In this document: positions 45,218 through 58,427 of the stretch, one piece after another
Position numbering within the stretch: position 1 is the stretch's first letter
How the letters are laid out: every line of letters begins with the position of its first letter
Assembly (NCBI GenBank): GCA_950295325.1
Contig: OX485804.1
Location: 59,426,533-59,490,532 of the forward strand
Source: Polytrichum commune
Lineage: Eukaryota > Streptophyta > Polytrichopsida > Polytrichales > Polytrichaceae
DNA length: 64,000 nt
Direction: 5' to 3'
Notes under the pieces: generated by a model
What the model was told of the DNA's origin: nothing
Databases searched by the model: none
The model's input: the letters and a program-made list of their open reading frames with translations, nothing else
Position numbers and translations under genes: made by a program

Positions 45218-46890
45218 ACGGTGTACTTCTTCTAGGATTTGAAATACGTGATTAGGTCAAGAATTGAGTTCATCGGTTTGAGTCACCTTAAGATAATTGC
45301 ACTTTGTGTGCATGTCAAACATGGTTGCTTTGAGCAATTTACTCTTAAGAAAGCACATTCTCCAATCACTTGAATCCAAATAGTAGATAACGGATGCATA
45401 GATTTAGAAACAAATATGCATTTTCTCAAAATTTTGGTCATTGCAATTCTAATCGAAAGCATCCACATGTACTTGCCTTGATGCCAAAACAAACTTCCAT
45501 GTCCCAAAATATCAAATGTCATCAAATGTTTTCATTTTTGGCCAACATGTAAAACTCTACAAGCCTCACCTCCCGAATTTTAGAAATTTATAATTGGATA
45601 TAAGCCCAACTTTGTAACACATAAAAAATGGAAAGGATAATCCTACACTATATTATGTATCCTTTCATATCAATCAAATCTTCCAATCATGGTCATAGGA
45701 CACACTTCCCATGTGCTAGCCAAGTCGATTAATGAGAAAAAGTTAGACCCACGTCCCCATGGAAGTGTGTGTTGGTTTTTCTACAAACAAAAAGAATCGA
45801 CAACCAACACAATTGTAGGGGGGGGGGGGGAATTGAGGTTTGAGGGTGGGAGTTCACTAACTCTCTAATACCTAGAATTGGAAATTGATGTGCACAATCA
45901 TGTTGGTGTGGACCCCAAGATTGTCACATTTACACTCTTTCATTGTGGCATGGTGATATGTTGTCATTATTCACACATTACCCTATTTTTTATTTCCACT
46001 TTTGTTTCCATTTTATTAATTTCTCAAGATATGTAGTTCAATAAATCCACTCATCCAATATTTCAAAATGGATAAATACGATGACCACCACATTCCAACT
46101 TGCAAGTTTGACAACAAGGCAAATCTACTCTCTTGTATATTGGCCTCCCTACTCCAACATTAAAAGTGCTCAACAATCAAAATGTTTGGAGATACCAACC
46201 AAAGCTTTGCATATGCAACGATATCCATTTTGCTTCACCAAACCAGCCAACACATGGAAGTCAACCCTTGTAAGATACACATAGATTTGGTGGGCCAAGG
46301 TATATATATATAAAATCGACCTTTACATGTGCCTAAAATGGTGAAGCTTTTAATCCTCCTTTCTTTGGATGGAATTTCAAGTTTAAGCCCAAACTTGGAT
46401 AACTTAGCATTCTTAAGCACGTGTAAGGACATTCTCTTATGGCTTCAAGAACAAATCCAAGAACCAAGGTCCTTGATTACATGAACGAATGCCACATTGT
46501 CAAGTGGCAAGGTCTCATTAGTCAAAACCTCATTGTTACCTATCTTCGAATGAAGCATTCTCCCATCTACCAAGAGTCAACTTAAACACCTTGGCAAAAA
46601 AGAACCTCGCCTAGTATATACTTTCCAAGATGCTTGTGTAGGGAGAAGCACCCACCACACCACTTTAAGAATGTTATAAACACGTGGCGATTGGACTTCT
46701 AAAACTCTACAAGTTCATGTTTGGACTTTTAACTTGAAGACCAATTCATAAAAGAAAAAGTGGGGGACCAAGCTTAAGACAAAGCTCCACCATCTAAAGC
46801 ACATGCATGGACTCAAGCTCTTCCACCTTGATCCAAGTTGTGTGTGGCAACCCCATTAGTACTTAAGTTGATGCAAGGATCGACACTTAT
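45218..46890. other. Intergenic, no gene seen
   Basis: Short ORFs only. A G12 run lies at about 45,819-45,830. Confidence 0.5.
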
Positions 46891-46894
46891 ATGT

Positions 46895-47590
46895 AATAGT
46901 CAAATATTCGGATAACAAACTTGTGAGTTCTATAGGTCGCAACTATGGAGTAGTCGTGACTTCGATGCTTCCTTCCTGACTCTATCCAGACTGCAAGTGA
47001 CCCAATTGATTTACCTATAATAATAATAATAATACAACAACTCCTGTACTTTCTTTCAGGGTCAGCTCTACTAGGATTGTGGGCCCTGGAACACACCTCC
47101 ATTTGACACAAGCAGTCACTGCATCTGCGACCCCCATTTACATTGTCATACATTGGACTCGACACATGTAAATGGGTCGTGTCAAATGGAAGTGTGTTCT
47201 AGGACCATGTTTTCTAGTAGTGGGACATCATCAGCAGCTTGTGCAAGGATTCTTTGGAGTTGAAGGCAAAGCATCATAACCCAGTGAATGCAGGGAGAAA
47301 TATCTGTAAGGAAGTGCAAAACATTTGGATAACAGACTTGTGAGTTCAATAGGCAGCAGTATTAACTTAGACTCCTCCTTCCTTCCTTCCTGACTCTATC
47401 CAGACTGCTAAGTGGCCCAACCGATTTACCTATACAAATCATTTGTCAAGATTTTTTTCAGAAATACAACTACATACTGCTTTCTTCCAGAGTCAGACAC
47501 CAGCAGCAGTTTGTGCAGGGAACTTTGAGTTGAAGGCAAAGCATCATAACCCAGTGAATGCAGGAGAAATATCTGCAAGAAAGTGCAGTG
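46895..47590. repeat. Diverged local duplications
   Basis: 'ttcctgactctatccagactgc' occurs at about 46,972 and 47,386, with matching flanks ('cttgtgagtt', 'gatttacctat'). 'gttgaaggcaaagcatcataacccagtgaatgcagg' (split here only to name it) occurs at about 47,258 and 47,530. The segments overlap as two out-of-phase duplications. A 9-copy (ata)n tract lies near 47,022. Confidence 0.65.
47081..47212. repeat. Fold-back element
   Basis: The left arm ('cctggaacacacctccattt', then 'gacccccatttaca' further in) is inverted at the right ('tgtaaatgggtc', then 'aaatggaagtgtgttctagg'). Arms of about 60 bp enclose a short loop around 47,155. Confidence 0.7.
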
Positions 47591-48919
47591 ATGACCTGCA
47601 GGGTAAATTATTCGTCCTTCCTCTCCCACACAGGAACTCTCAGCTTGTACCACACCACAGGGGTCCCAAGCAGCTTTGGTCCAAGATGACGTCGTCCAAA
47701 GCTCACAATCATATACTTGATTCCAGCTGGAATTCCTGCATCCACTCAGTCCCACAATATTCCAGGCGAGTCATTCTCAAACATTTAGATATTATGTTTC
47801 AAGCTATAGCTTAGCTGCTGGGTCCTAAACAAATTCTTGATTGAGCCAGCTCCAACCTGTTCATGGCAGAAAGCCTCCATTCCAGTCTCAAGTGTGACTA
47901 AGTTGGTACCTGCGAGCATGGAAGGTGGAACGAGGTTCACAGAATTCAGCAAAATATCTATTTATTCAGCGTATGCTGCTGCAGTGGGAAATATGTTGGG
48001 GGAATATTCGATCCCGAAATTATTGTATGGCATTATTCCACCCCAAGTTCCAACACCAACACAGTATAGCATGTTTTCAGCACGTGCTCTGTGCTTCTAC
48101 CTGATTTCTCATGCGATACGCGAGATATTTAACCTTTCAGTCTGGACTACCAAGGCACAGACTAGTAAATGCACTGGCATCTGGAGTAAACATTAACCTG
48201 GGATATTATGATTGGAAGCCAAAGGTGGCAAGATCATTGACACAGTTGACACAAAAGATTGTAACAACAACAACCAGCCTACACCAAGATGGAAAACTGC
48301 AAGCTGATTATCCAAGAAGCAGGCATATGCAAAGACGTGTCGAAACAACAACCGGGGCTAGAGAAAATTCTGTGTGCATAGAATAGCAAGTAAGAAGGCG
48401 TGAGAACAAACTGGACATGTACACATCAGCAGCAACAAGAGGGATTTCGAAAGGCGGCTCTTTAGAGCCTCTTCTTGATATTCACAATTTACATTTTTTT
48501 AGGATTGTACACAGGGTTGTCCTAAACCTCGAAAAGTTAAGCAAAGTGGCAAACCCCTCCATATGCTGTTTGAATCATGCACTGTCCAGCACAGGAAGTA
48601 GAAACTTCCGGCTCCTGAATGCAACCGATTTTAGGTTAGCGCAGAACTTGGTGCACACGATTATGCAGCATCCGTTTTTATCCGTGAAGATACAACTCTT
48701 TTTGATCTTGTCCACTCATTCATGAGTGGAAAAACTGCAGGCCAGGGAAAAGAAAGACCCTGGCCTCTAACTCTAATACTACACTCTGGAGATGTCCTGA
48801 TGCATATCTTCAAGACAAGGGAAAAGTGAGTTTAATATACAGCGTAGAATAATGTTTATTCCATTATTCAGAGAAACGATTCGACGCAGCCTGTTGGTAA
48901 ACCAGAGTGGATCTAGTTT
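47591..48919. other. Unassigned stretch downstream of the small gene
   Basis: Open stretches at 47,837-48,196 and 48,417-48,725 (+) resemble no family I know, and I see no splice-linked exons. 48,741-48,766 is an 8-bp perfect hairpin (ggccaggg / ccctggcc). The right end (48,720-48,919) should be the 3' UTR of the minus-strand gene at 48,920. Confidence 0.4.
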
Positions 48920-50440
48920 TCAGGCAAAGTTCCTAATACTGGTCCGGCGCCTTTTAGGCGAATCTAAAGGATTGTGAGAATGCTGTAGCATGGACCACAT
49001 GACGTGAACATCCTCATAGTGGCATGAGCGAACTTCATTGTAGAGCTTTCCCATTCCTCGACCTGCGAAAAGAAAGACAGACAGCATCATCAATCATGGA
49101 GTTCATCCAACAACTTAAACAATGCTCTCCACAAAACAAACAGTTATAAATATTATCATCTTGTTCAAACCCTAATTGGTGTAGACTCTATACGTATCCC
49201 AAAAATTGCGCTGTACTGGCTCCAACTATTGAGACGATGAGACACGTGTAAGAAAACAGAAGTAGGAAACAACAGATAAATTTTAACTTAATGAGCAGGC
49301 CCGCATCATAGCTGGGATGAATAATTTGAAAGAAGGATAAGATTCCCGACTGCTAGAAGAAGACGAGAACTACTAAATTCTGTGGAGAAAGAGAATACAT
49401 TCTTTTTTACGACGCTTGACCAGCCTACTCGAACAAAGCCTTTGCATACTAAAGAAACATTGTCCGCAGTTTCCAAACACTACAAGTACTATATAGAATC
49501 GAGCGATTTCCATTTTCTCCGAGAACCTCGAAATCACAAAAATTGGAAGGCGGGACTTTGACCCGCTCAAGTTCCGTATCCAAGACAAGAGGTAAGCGTC
49601 GTTATAACCTACCAAAACCTCCTACGAAGACTTAGGTTCAGCGCTAGTGGGATGGCGAAATGAAGAATAACATATGGAAATCTACGTAAATAACTCGATT
49701 TACTGCGCAAAACTCTCCGCTAGTTCTCGTCAAGGTCCACTCCATGCTCTACCTCGCCATAGTCAATTCGGTACAATAGTGAGGCGATAAGATGCTAGAC
49801 TGAAAAATCAAGAAACTGCGGAGGATAGACTAATTCCACATCGTAGAGAGAAAAATCTGATCCTGAACACTCGGCTAAAAGACGGCTTAGTGTCCAAGCC
49901 TTCGACGTGATATGGCTGAGACAAAATTACCCCGACAAGATATACACACAGCCTATTTCATATGAAGCATGTCTACGTGCTGTAGGGAGGCGGTGAAAGG
50001 CTAAACTGCGAAACAAGAAGTGCTCAATCCCAGAGGCCTAGAGGATAGACTTATCGAAATCGTAGAGAGACAATTTGATCCTGAACACTTGCTAAACGAC
50101 GCCTTAGTTGTCCGCTTTGACGTGATAAGTCTGGGACACAATTAGCCTCACAAGATGTGCTACAGCCGATTTCAAATGAGCCTTTAAAGCGTATCTACGC
50201 GTTTTAGTGAGGCGGTAAGAGGCCAAACTGCAGAACAAGAAGTGCCCAATCCGAGAGGCCTAGAGAAATGGACTAATTCGGATATGGCTAGGACGCAATT
50301 AACCTCACGAGGCTGTTACCACAGCCGGTTTCAGATAACCTGTAATAAATATTGTGTGTCTACGTGATACGAGATATGTACTCACCACGCTTGTCCGGAC
50401 GCATTCTCAAAAGCACGACATTCTGCATCGCACTCCACAT
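48920..50440 (-). CDS. Small 65-aa plant protein, two exons, function unknown
   Basis: Predicted complement(48920-49062, 50386-50440). Exon 1 starts MWSAMQNVVLLRMRPDKR and ends in a strong gtgagt donor. Exon 2 follows 'ttttcgcag' and encodes GRGMGKLYNEVRSCHYEDVH then VMWSMLQ, with a basic tail KRRRTSIRNFA. Phase 1 agrees on both sides and the total is 66 codons. The pattern MRPDKRG-GMGKLY-EV-SC-YEDV-VMWSML looks like a conserved small plant family that I remember but cannot name. No signal peptide or membrane segment is evident; the basic tail could favour nucleic acid or nuclear contact. Intron 1 (49,063-50,385) holds a tandem repeat, and the promoter side holds another. Confidence 0.65.
49815..50330 (-). 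repeat. Tandem repeat of about 218 bp in the intron of the small gene
   Basis: 'tcctgaacac' lies at 49,861 and 50,079. Matching runs include 'gaggatagact', 'gaaacaagaagtgc/gaacaagaagtgc' and 'gaggcggt'. Two full diverged units and a partial third, up to about 50,330. Confidence 0.7.
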
Positions 50441-50689
50441 TCTTCTAAACGGCGTCGTCACCTTCCTTAACCAGCCCATCCTGTCCACACCACACCCTCA
50501 CCCTCTCCTCGAAGGCTCTTCTTAACAGCCAGCTCCCGCAGCAACCGGTGTCCTGCCTGAATAAAACTCCTGCACACCAGCTGCAACAGCAACCGATCCA
50601 GACACCACCTCCAAACACCACACCCTCGGGGCTGCTAAGCCAATGGAATAACACTCCACAAGCGGCTGTGACATAGTCCACCAGACAAA

Positions 50690-51215
50690 ATTCGCAACCG
50701 AGAGAGCAGATCTTGGCACAATATTTGAGACAGAGGCACCACTTATGCCCCACACACACCTCCCTCCCTGACGCTTCAAAGGCTGCTCCGGTATGATCTG
50801 TGAGCCAAATTCCGCAAGAATTGGTATCAATGGACAGCTTACGAGTTCGCGGAGCAGATCTTGGGCAACCTGGAGCCTCAGAATTAGCGGAGAGGTTCTT
50901 GGCACAAAATTGTGAGAGGCAAGCACCCACTTGCTACGCACACCCCGCTTCCTGGAGCCCCAATGGCCGCTACAGTATGGTCTGAGCCAAATTTCGCAAG
51001 ATTTGTATCAACGGACAGCTTAAGAGATGGCGGAGAGTTGGCGGAGCAGATCTTCGCACAAATCCACCACTTGTTCTTACACACACACACACACACACAC
51101 CGCTTCCTGACGCTTCCAAGGCTGCTACGGTATGGTGTGTGAGCCAAACTTCACCAGAAAAATCTACCTATGGACAGCTTAATAGATGGCGGAGCGGATC
51201 TTAGCGACCTGGAGG
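50690..51215. repeat. Diverged repeat array upstream of the small gene
   Basis: Units of roughly 160-180 bp carry 'gagccaaattccgcaaga' (50,802), 'gagccaaatttcgcaaga' (50,984) and 'gagccaaacttcaccaga' (51,141), each followed by 'ggacagctta' and a 'ggcggagcagatctt' block. A partial unit lies before 50,800. A (ca)n tract lies at about 51,079-51,100. The array covers about 250-780 bp upstream of the ATG, so it may include promoter sequence. Confidence 0.7.
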
Positions 51216-51736
51216 CAGGTGAATTGAGGTGAACGAGGCTCGAGGGAGCCACGACAACGGAGCGCTGGAGGCACTCGGTCTGGCTATGAAGACCACTCCC
51301 AGCCTGCCTTTCTTCCTCTTCATCATGTGTGGCGAGAGAGGGCGCGGGTGGGGCTGGGGCCGGGGCGGGGGCTGGGTCGGAATCCAACCCAGGTTGGGTT
51401 AGGAAGTTACCGCACATCCCACAATAGTAAGTGTCGGCAGTTGCCCGTTCCTGACCGTGGTTAGCCGCCGAGTCGGAAGTTGCCCAATTGGCAGGCCTAA
51501 TGCTGCTGACAATGAATGGCCACGTTTTGGCTCCTCGTTAGGCCAATTCACTATTTATTGTTGCACAAGTTGCATGAGCCGGGTGTCACATTGAAGTTGT
51601 GACGACTCCCTCTATTAGTGACCTAATCTCTTCTCAAGAACTACACTAACCACACTAATTAATTACACACCACAAAATATGATATTTAGTGTTTGATTAT
51701 ATTTAGTGTTGTTACCACCCTACCCTGCTCAACACT

Positions 51737-52036
51737 AATTTTTTCAATTCTTTCACAATTAGTGTTAGACATGAATGTGCCGCTACCTTCCCTACTGCCA
51801 CCTCCCTTATTATATCCCTTTTTTCATGTCCTTATTAACACTAAATTCAAACATGTAACTTCCAAATATTACCATAGTTGATATTTAATTTTTTCAATTC
51901 TTTCACAATTAGTGTTAGACATGAATGTGCCGCTACCTTCCCTACTGCCACCTCCCTTATTATATCCCCTTTTTCATGTCCTTATTAACACTAAATTCAA
52001 ACATGTAACTTCCAAATATTACCATAGTTGATATTT
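51737..52036. repeat. Recent 150-bp tandem duplication
   Basis: Units 51,737-51,886 and 51,887-52,036 differ at about one position ('tatatccctt' versus 'tatatcccct') apart from the boundary. Near identity implies a young event or an assembly question. Confidence 0.9.
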
Positions 52037-52116
52037 AGTGATTGAATTTACATTTAATGTTACTTACTTTCATAGGGGTATTGATATTTAGTGTATGTGT
52101 TCGTATTTATGTGTTG

Positions 52117-52315
52117 AGAGGCCAAAGTCCAAAGGTTGTCGCTCTCCAAAATGCCTACATGGTAATGCTTTTTGACCAAGGCAACGGACTCTCAAAGGAA
52201 GTTTGGGTCCGACATGAATGAAAACCCCAAATACGGTCTCTAGAAAACTAAAAAACTGACAAGATCTTGGTTGTTAGATTGGAGGGGTTATTTTGGGCAA
52301 GGAATAAAGTGGGAT

Positions 52316-52350
<35 letters not shown>

Positions 52351-52476
52351 CCGAAGACTCCAATTCCTATATTTTATTGGCTAATTTCAGCCCATATCGT
52401 TTTACTCTCAACAAAGTTTGGCCATTCAATCCCACGGCCTCTCAACTTGGACGACCACAATGTGAAGCGGCCCTTA
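52117..52476. mobile_element. Nonautonomous repeat, family T1, second copy
   Basis: Shares both flanks with 43,531-44,193. Where that copy has 81-bp tandem repeats, this one has a (ct)n microsatellite (about 52,317-52,348). The right end 'tgtgaagcggccctt' matches. Confidence 0.75.
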
Positions 52477-52479
52477 GTA

Positions 52480-53540
52480 ATCTTGTGAAGTTGCCCAATT
52501 AGAAAATCAATATTTTGCAAGGTGCATGAATTTTGCCGCATCGAGGTTGCAACCTCCTATTTGTGATCGGATGTCTCACCGTGACGTGCAATTGCAAGTG
52601 GTTTTGTTGTAAACCCTAAACCACCGAGGGAAGTTGCCCAATTGGATTAGCATCACGGAGGACAAACACAATTGGCCACTAATGCCATGGAAAGGCACGT
52701 TGCAACATCAACACGAGAAACCCGTATTTTATGAGGCACGTTTCCCTTACCAAGAACCTCGCTTGAAGTGTTATCGTAACAAGGTGGTCTAGCTTAAAAT
52801 AAGTTAGTCGCTTAAATAGAAACTCGTGCAATGGTGATTAGAAGTGTTCCAGACCTTGGACAACTATCAAAATAATTATAATTAATTCTATTTATTTCAA
52901 TACATTTTAGGGAACAACTATAATCAACTAGAAACAACTATAGTTAACTAGACAAATTCCAAGTATTATGATATATTTGGAGAAGTTCGCCTCTTGATTT
53001 GCTTCTAGTTGAGGGTCTTTAATATGCTCAGGCCACTAAGGATCGTCAAGAAACGCATGTATACGATCACTCGCAATGTTGGGCTCTAGAACAACCTCCA
53101 TGAACACCACCGACACAAATAACACACTAATGACACCACAACACTACAACAAAATTCCATGAACGGGTTGCACTCAATTTTAGTTAACTAGATATAACTA
53201 TAGTTTACTATAATTTTTGACATACCAAATTTAAAACAACTATAATTCACTACATTTTTTGGCAGGTCAAATCGCGAACAACTATACTTACAAAAGGCAA
53301 CTAGTTAACTAATAGTTGAACTAGTTGGTTAGTTGTTCAAGGTCTAAAGTGTTTGGTGACTAACCCTATACCTATTTCATTCTATTGAAACGGCCATGTT
53401 GCACTACAACACAAAGGAAATGTAGTCTAAGATCTATCACCATAAATTGTGTGCCATTGAAACTATTGTTGTTGAAGATTGGCCATGGACGCTAGTCATC
53501 AAGTTAGAAGATGCTCAATAAGGATTACCAAGGCTGGTGA
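52480..53540. other. Intergenic, no gene seen
   Basis: Clusters of 'aactatagttaactag'-type palindromic motifs at about 52,870-52,960 and 53,180-53,330, also seen near 6,165-6,220, suggest a further small repeat family. Confidence 0.45.
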
Positions 53541-53753
53541 CTACACCGTTTTCTCTAATTAGTGTGGGTTCCCATTGTTGCTATAGCTTTTTACCAACAT
53601 TATCATTTTTTACCAACTAAGTTAGATCACATTCTTTGGTGTGCATGCTAACTACTTATGTTATTTGTGTCGAAAATGATGCTCTCAAAAAAAATGTTAT
53701 AGCAATGCGTAACTTCAAATGGTAACCCACACCAATTAGACAAAAAGGCGTAG
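53541..53753. repeat. MITE, family M2, copy 1
   Basis: The left end 'ctacaccgttttctctaatt' and the inverted right end 'ctacgcctttttgtctaatt' match, and pairing continues into 'gtgtgggtt.ccatt'. It is about 213 bp with inverted ends of nearly 40 bp, and non-coding. Confidence 0.8.
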
Positions 53754-56700
53754 TTGGCCAAACTAATATCACAATAGATTTCCCAAAATGCCCTTCACCT
53801 TGGATGCAAGTATGGTCAACTCGATCATTCATGTGCCCTATGAAGGTTCAAGAATAGAAGGCTCAAAACTGCACACTAATTTGAATATTGTGATTTTTGC
53901 TCCTAGAAGGTATAAGAGTGTATTTTAATATTCAAAAAACGATGTGAACGATTTTGAAGATACTATAAGCACATGTAGTTATACAAGTACTTTCCATCAA
54001 GTTTAATTTATCTATGCACCAAACAAGCTAAAAGCAAAAATAACTAATCTTCTTCTACGTTTTCTTTTTGATAAAGCCCAAGGAAGGCACCTCTATAGAA
54101 AATAGGCATACATGTGTGATAATTGCATGGGGAGATCATAAGCTATATATACTTTGGGAAACCACATACGTCGGTGTTTGATTGAAGATGGGCTATTTAT
54201 CTAAATTTCTTAAATAATTGGCACCCTGTCAGTAGATTAAATGATGCTTTGAGATATTTTTCAAGGCCATGTAGGCTTTAGTTTGTTTATAAATTGCATA
54301 GTTTATCAAAATCTTGACATAAATCGATGTTAATCCATAACAAAACAACAATAATATATCAACGGTGGATACGAATAAAATTGTAAGTGTATTTGATTGC
54401 AACACTATCTTGAAATTCTCAAAGACCACCCCAAGCTTGCACACAAGACCAAATCATTATTGAGTCAATGCTTCCAATCACTATTTGTTTGGCAACTCTC
54501 TCTCTCTCTCTCCCTCTCTCTCTCAGCCAGCCCCCTTGTGGGGCCTCAAACTCTAGTCAGTATGCCATGCCCTAAGTCCCCTTGTAAGTTGCCTTTATCA
54601 TAAAATATTAGAATAAAAAAATACAAGTTATTATAAATCATGAAAACATAAATAAAAATGTAAACCTCATTGGTCACCTGATGTCAAATTTGTCACAAGG
54701 AGAATTTTCCTTGAAGTCAAATAATTAAACCTTTCATACACCTAAAGTTTATCCAACATCTAAATTCAACGATTTTTGGTCAATTGAGACAACTTCTCAT
54801 CCCACCAGAAAAATCCATTGAACCTCATAGAAATGATTTGTTCTTCCAAATAATATTATATTAAAATCCATTCTTCATTAGTAAAATGTAATACTACCTA
54901 CACATTTCACTTACCTTATTTTAGACATCATATTGTATGGGTCATTTCATCCAAGCTATAATAATTCCAAAATACGTGTAGATTTTTTCTCTATTGAATT
55001 AAAAGTACACTATGTTTTTCCTCACATGCTTTGATAAAATTTCAACACTAACTCCCCATGGATAAATGAGGGTTTGTTTAGGGGCCATTTATCTTGGTCT
55101 TTGAAAAATTTTAGGACCCTAAAATTATTGAAATTCCTATCTACCACCAGTTCCCTCAACCTTATTGGGAAATATCAAATTCCATAATTGTGCAATAAAG
55201 TTCACCCAATTTTGTTTCCTCATGGTATTGGAGTAAAGATCCTTGATTATTGATGTTTGTCATGTAAGAAACATAGCAAAATGACAGATTGTCTAAGCAA
55301 TTTGAAGATGACGTGACTATGCGGTTGAAGGAGCTATGCAAAATGACAATGGAAAGAAAAAAATTAGCTCAATGTGCTTCTAGCCCTAAAACCCTCATTT
55401 TTTTGTGTGTTTCATCCACATCAAACCAATGTTCCTCCACATCTGACCAAAGTTCATTCACATTGAACTAAATATCATCCATAGTGATCGAAATGTCTTT
55501 TATGTTTTCAACGAAACCCCGCTATTTGTTTCTAACATAAGTTAACTTACCTTCTAAACATATTCATCCTACCAAAAAGAAAATCATTCCGAATTTTGTA
55601 ATAAAGGCTATTTTACAAACAAAAAGAAAACCATAACCAAAGTAGCCCAATTTAAAGTACCGTATGTTATGTATAAATTATTGCTGCATATATAATGAAA
55701 CCTAATTCAGATCCAAATAAAATCTAAAATGTACGTCTTATGAATGTACTCTCACCCTATGTAAGTTGCCCAGCGAACAACCCCCCCCCCCCCAACCCCA
55801 AATTCATGATGAGCTTGAAAATTTTATTAAAAGGTAAAAAAAAACAATTCCATATATTTAAGGTCACAAAATTTTCTTCTTGAACCAAATAAAACCATGT
55901 GTTTTTGGATAGATATCAAAAAAACAAAATTAAATGTATTATTATCATGTTAGACATGTTAATACGTATAACAGAAATTGAAGAAATCAATCCATGACAA
56001 CTAATTATTTATTATACATAAAACCTAAAGGACGTTTCGGTACTACTTAACAAGCACATACGATCAACTTTGCGGTCCAATCGATCATCCTTACAACCAC
56101 CCCCCCCCCCTCCCTCCCCCCTTTTCACATTGGGTGTACTAAAGACGTTACCAAGCTTGTTACAAACGGTTAAGAACGTACCGATCTTGATACCGCCAAC
56201 ATCACGGCAGGTATTTGGTTCCCAATTACATCATAGATGTTGTGTGGATCTAGGTATTGTGACAAGGCTCGTTTTCTTGCCTTGGGCCTTCTTCGAGCGT
56301 TGCCTATGTATGTTTCTCAAGGCTTAATTCTATTCTAACCACTTTCGATGCCTTCTCTCAAGCCTATGATCAAAGAGCAAAAAAAAAGTGTAGTTCTAGG
56401 ACGGGGCCTACACACCGAGAATTCAATCCAACTACTAGAACCGATAGCCTTCTTTCGTGCTTGGAGATGGGCACCTATGTGATGTGTGGGAATAGGTGAC
56501 TATAGAATTTGAAGGGAGACCCAAAACACATCTACAACCACTTGTCTACTTGCGTGCTTGTCTCATGGGGATGATGCTTGGGTTGATATTTTGTGACCCG
56601 AATGTGTGTATGCATGTGAATATACGGCATCGGATAAGTGTCGGATCACTTGAAGATCACACCAAGAACAAGAAACAATTTACTAAGGTATGCGGGTGTT

Positions 56701-58220
56701 ATTTGTCTAATTTTCTTAACTTGACACTTTGTTTGAAAGGTGTGGGGATCTAAGAACAAACACCAACAAGACGCATTTAGAAAATAAAATAGATGCCTTT
56801 GTTTACATTGCTTCGTACTGCTTTGGGTTCAATAGTCAACACGGTTGGGAGGAATCGACACATATGTACTGGTAACCACAAATAAAATAGGGAAGGTCGG
56901 ATGTTCAACCCAAATTATGGTGTGATTATGTTCATATTTCATCTCAAGATGTACATACGATCGATATAAGACATGGTTACAACAACAAGATCAAGAACAA
57001 AAAACAACAACAAATCATACGTGCGTACCTTAAAACACCAAACTAGATTGTTGTGCTGATACAAAATTTGAAATTAAATATAAATAAATTCACGCATGGG
57101 CTTGAATTACATGTCTATATCTTGTGTATAACAACCTTTCAATTTGAGTTTGTGTGTGTTGGCGTAGTTTTCTAGATTTGGGAGAGTTACATCTCTAGAA
57201 ACTTCAAATGTGACATGATTAAGAACTTTATGTCCTTTTTGAGTGAGACTCGTCATCTTGGGATGTAGAAGAACTATTATGAGCCCGTGTCGTCCATTTG
57301 CACCTGTGTATATGACACATCACTTTGATGTGGTCCTCCTACCTTTCTGGAACAACGTGGCAACGACCTTACTCCCCCCCCCCCCACCCACCCACCAATC
57401 CTTGTTATGTAGTAGATATCTTCCTCTGTGATGTGAAGTATGAACTCCATGCCCAAGGATATATTTATTTATTTTTGGCAAGGTATGGAAGATATGGGGG
57501 CCTCGTGCAGTCGTTCTTCTTAAGAGAGACACCTCTATGAAACGCCTTGTACCAAAAAGATTGGACTATGTGCTCAAGATAAAGGCACTATTCATAACAC
57601 GGTTGTAATGTGACCACTTAAAGAGAAAGGTAACATTTACTCTTGCTCCCTATATTTTTTTGCATATCAACAACTCACAATTCAATTCCATGTACAAAAT
57701 TTGGCCATTCAATCGGATCGAAAATTATCTCATCCGGTAAGCAATTACGAATCACGCATGTTGTTGTTTCAAATTCCAAAATCAGAGTTGAGATGCAAAA
57801 GTTATAGGAGGTCACATTGAGGCTCGCTTTCTTCCAAAGTCATCACATAGGTTCCTGGTTGTGGTCTTTGCTATCGAACCTACAATGGAGTACATATGTT
57901 GAGTAGATAGTCCAATCTCATCGTAACACGTGTCTTCTTGATGTTCTTTCTTAGCTACAAGCCTTGCCATTATACCACATAGCAATCAATATAATGCAAG
58001 TGAAAAAATCCTAATTATACCAAATCGAAATGGCTACCATGAAAATAATGTGTTTTTAAATAAACATGGATCATGTGGAGCTCACATGACGTCCACCTAG
58101 TACCATCCTCCTTCGATGCTTGTGGTCAAAGGTTCAATGCATGGGTGGATGGGGTAGAAGGGTTTCACCTAATCCATAAGTTTTGTCACATTTTGACCAT
58201 GGATGGTGGGGTATCCACAT
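53754..58220. other. Long intergenic stretch, no gene seen
   Basis: AT-rich with only short ORFs. Simple repeats: (ct)n near 54,498-54,523, C runs at about 55,781-55,793, 56,101-56,110 and 57,376-57,384. I found no family-level signal. Confidence 0.5.
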
Positions 58221-58427
58221 CTACATTGTTTTGTCTAATTAGTGTGGGTTACCATTTGGAGTTACATGTCGCTATAATTTTTTACAAACATTATCATTTT
58301 TTGTCAACTAAGTTATGTCATATTCTATTCTTTGAAGTGTATAATAAGTACTTGTGTTATTTGGGTAAAAAATGATGCTTTCAATAAAAAGTTATAGCAA
58401 CACGTCTAATTTGACAAAACAATGTAG
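58221..58427. repeat. MITE, family M2, copy 2
   Basis: Same order as 53,541-53,753 ('aattagtgtgggtt', 'acattatcattttt', 'aaaatgatgct', 'gttatagcaa'). The right end has lost the inner part of the inverted repeat but keeps the terminal block 'gtctaatttgacaaaac'. Confidence 0.75.

Noticed and set aside
47837-48196. 119-codon ORF on +
   Set aside because: No domain recognised, and adjacent ORFs do not link by phase. Left as unassigned.
50445-50930. 161-codon ORF on - upstream of the 65-aa gene, partly overlapping 50,522-50,941
   Set aside because: Cys/Gly-rich product of repeat-array sequence with no recognised domain. It does not join in phase to exon 1 of the small gene through a clear splice.
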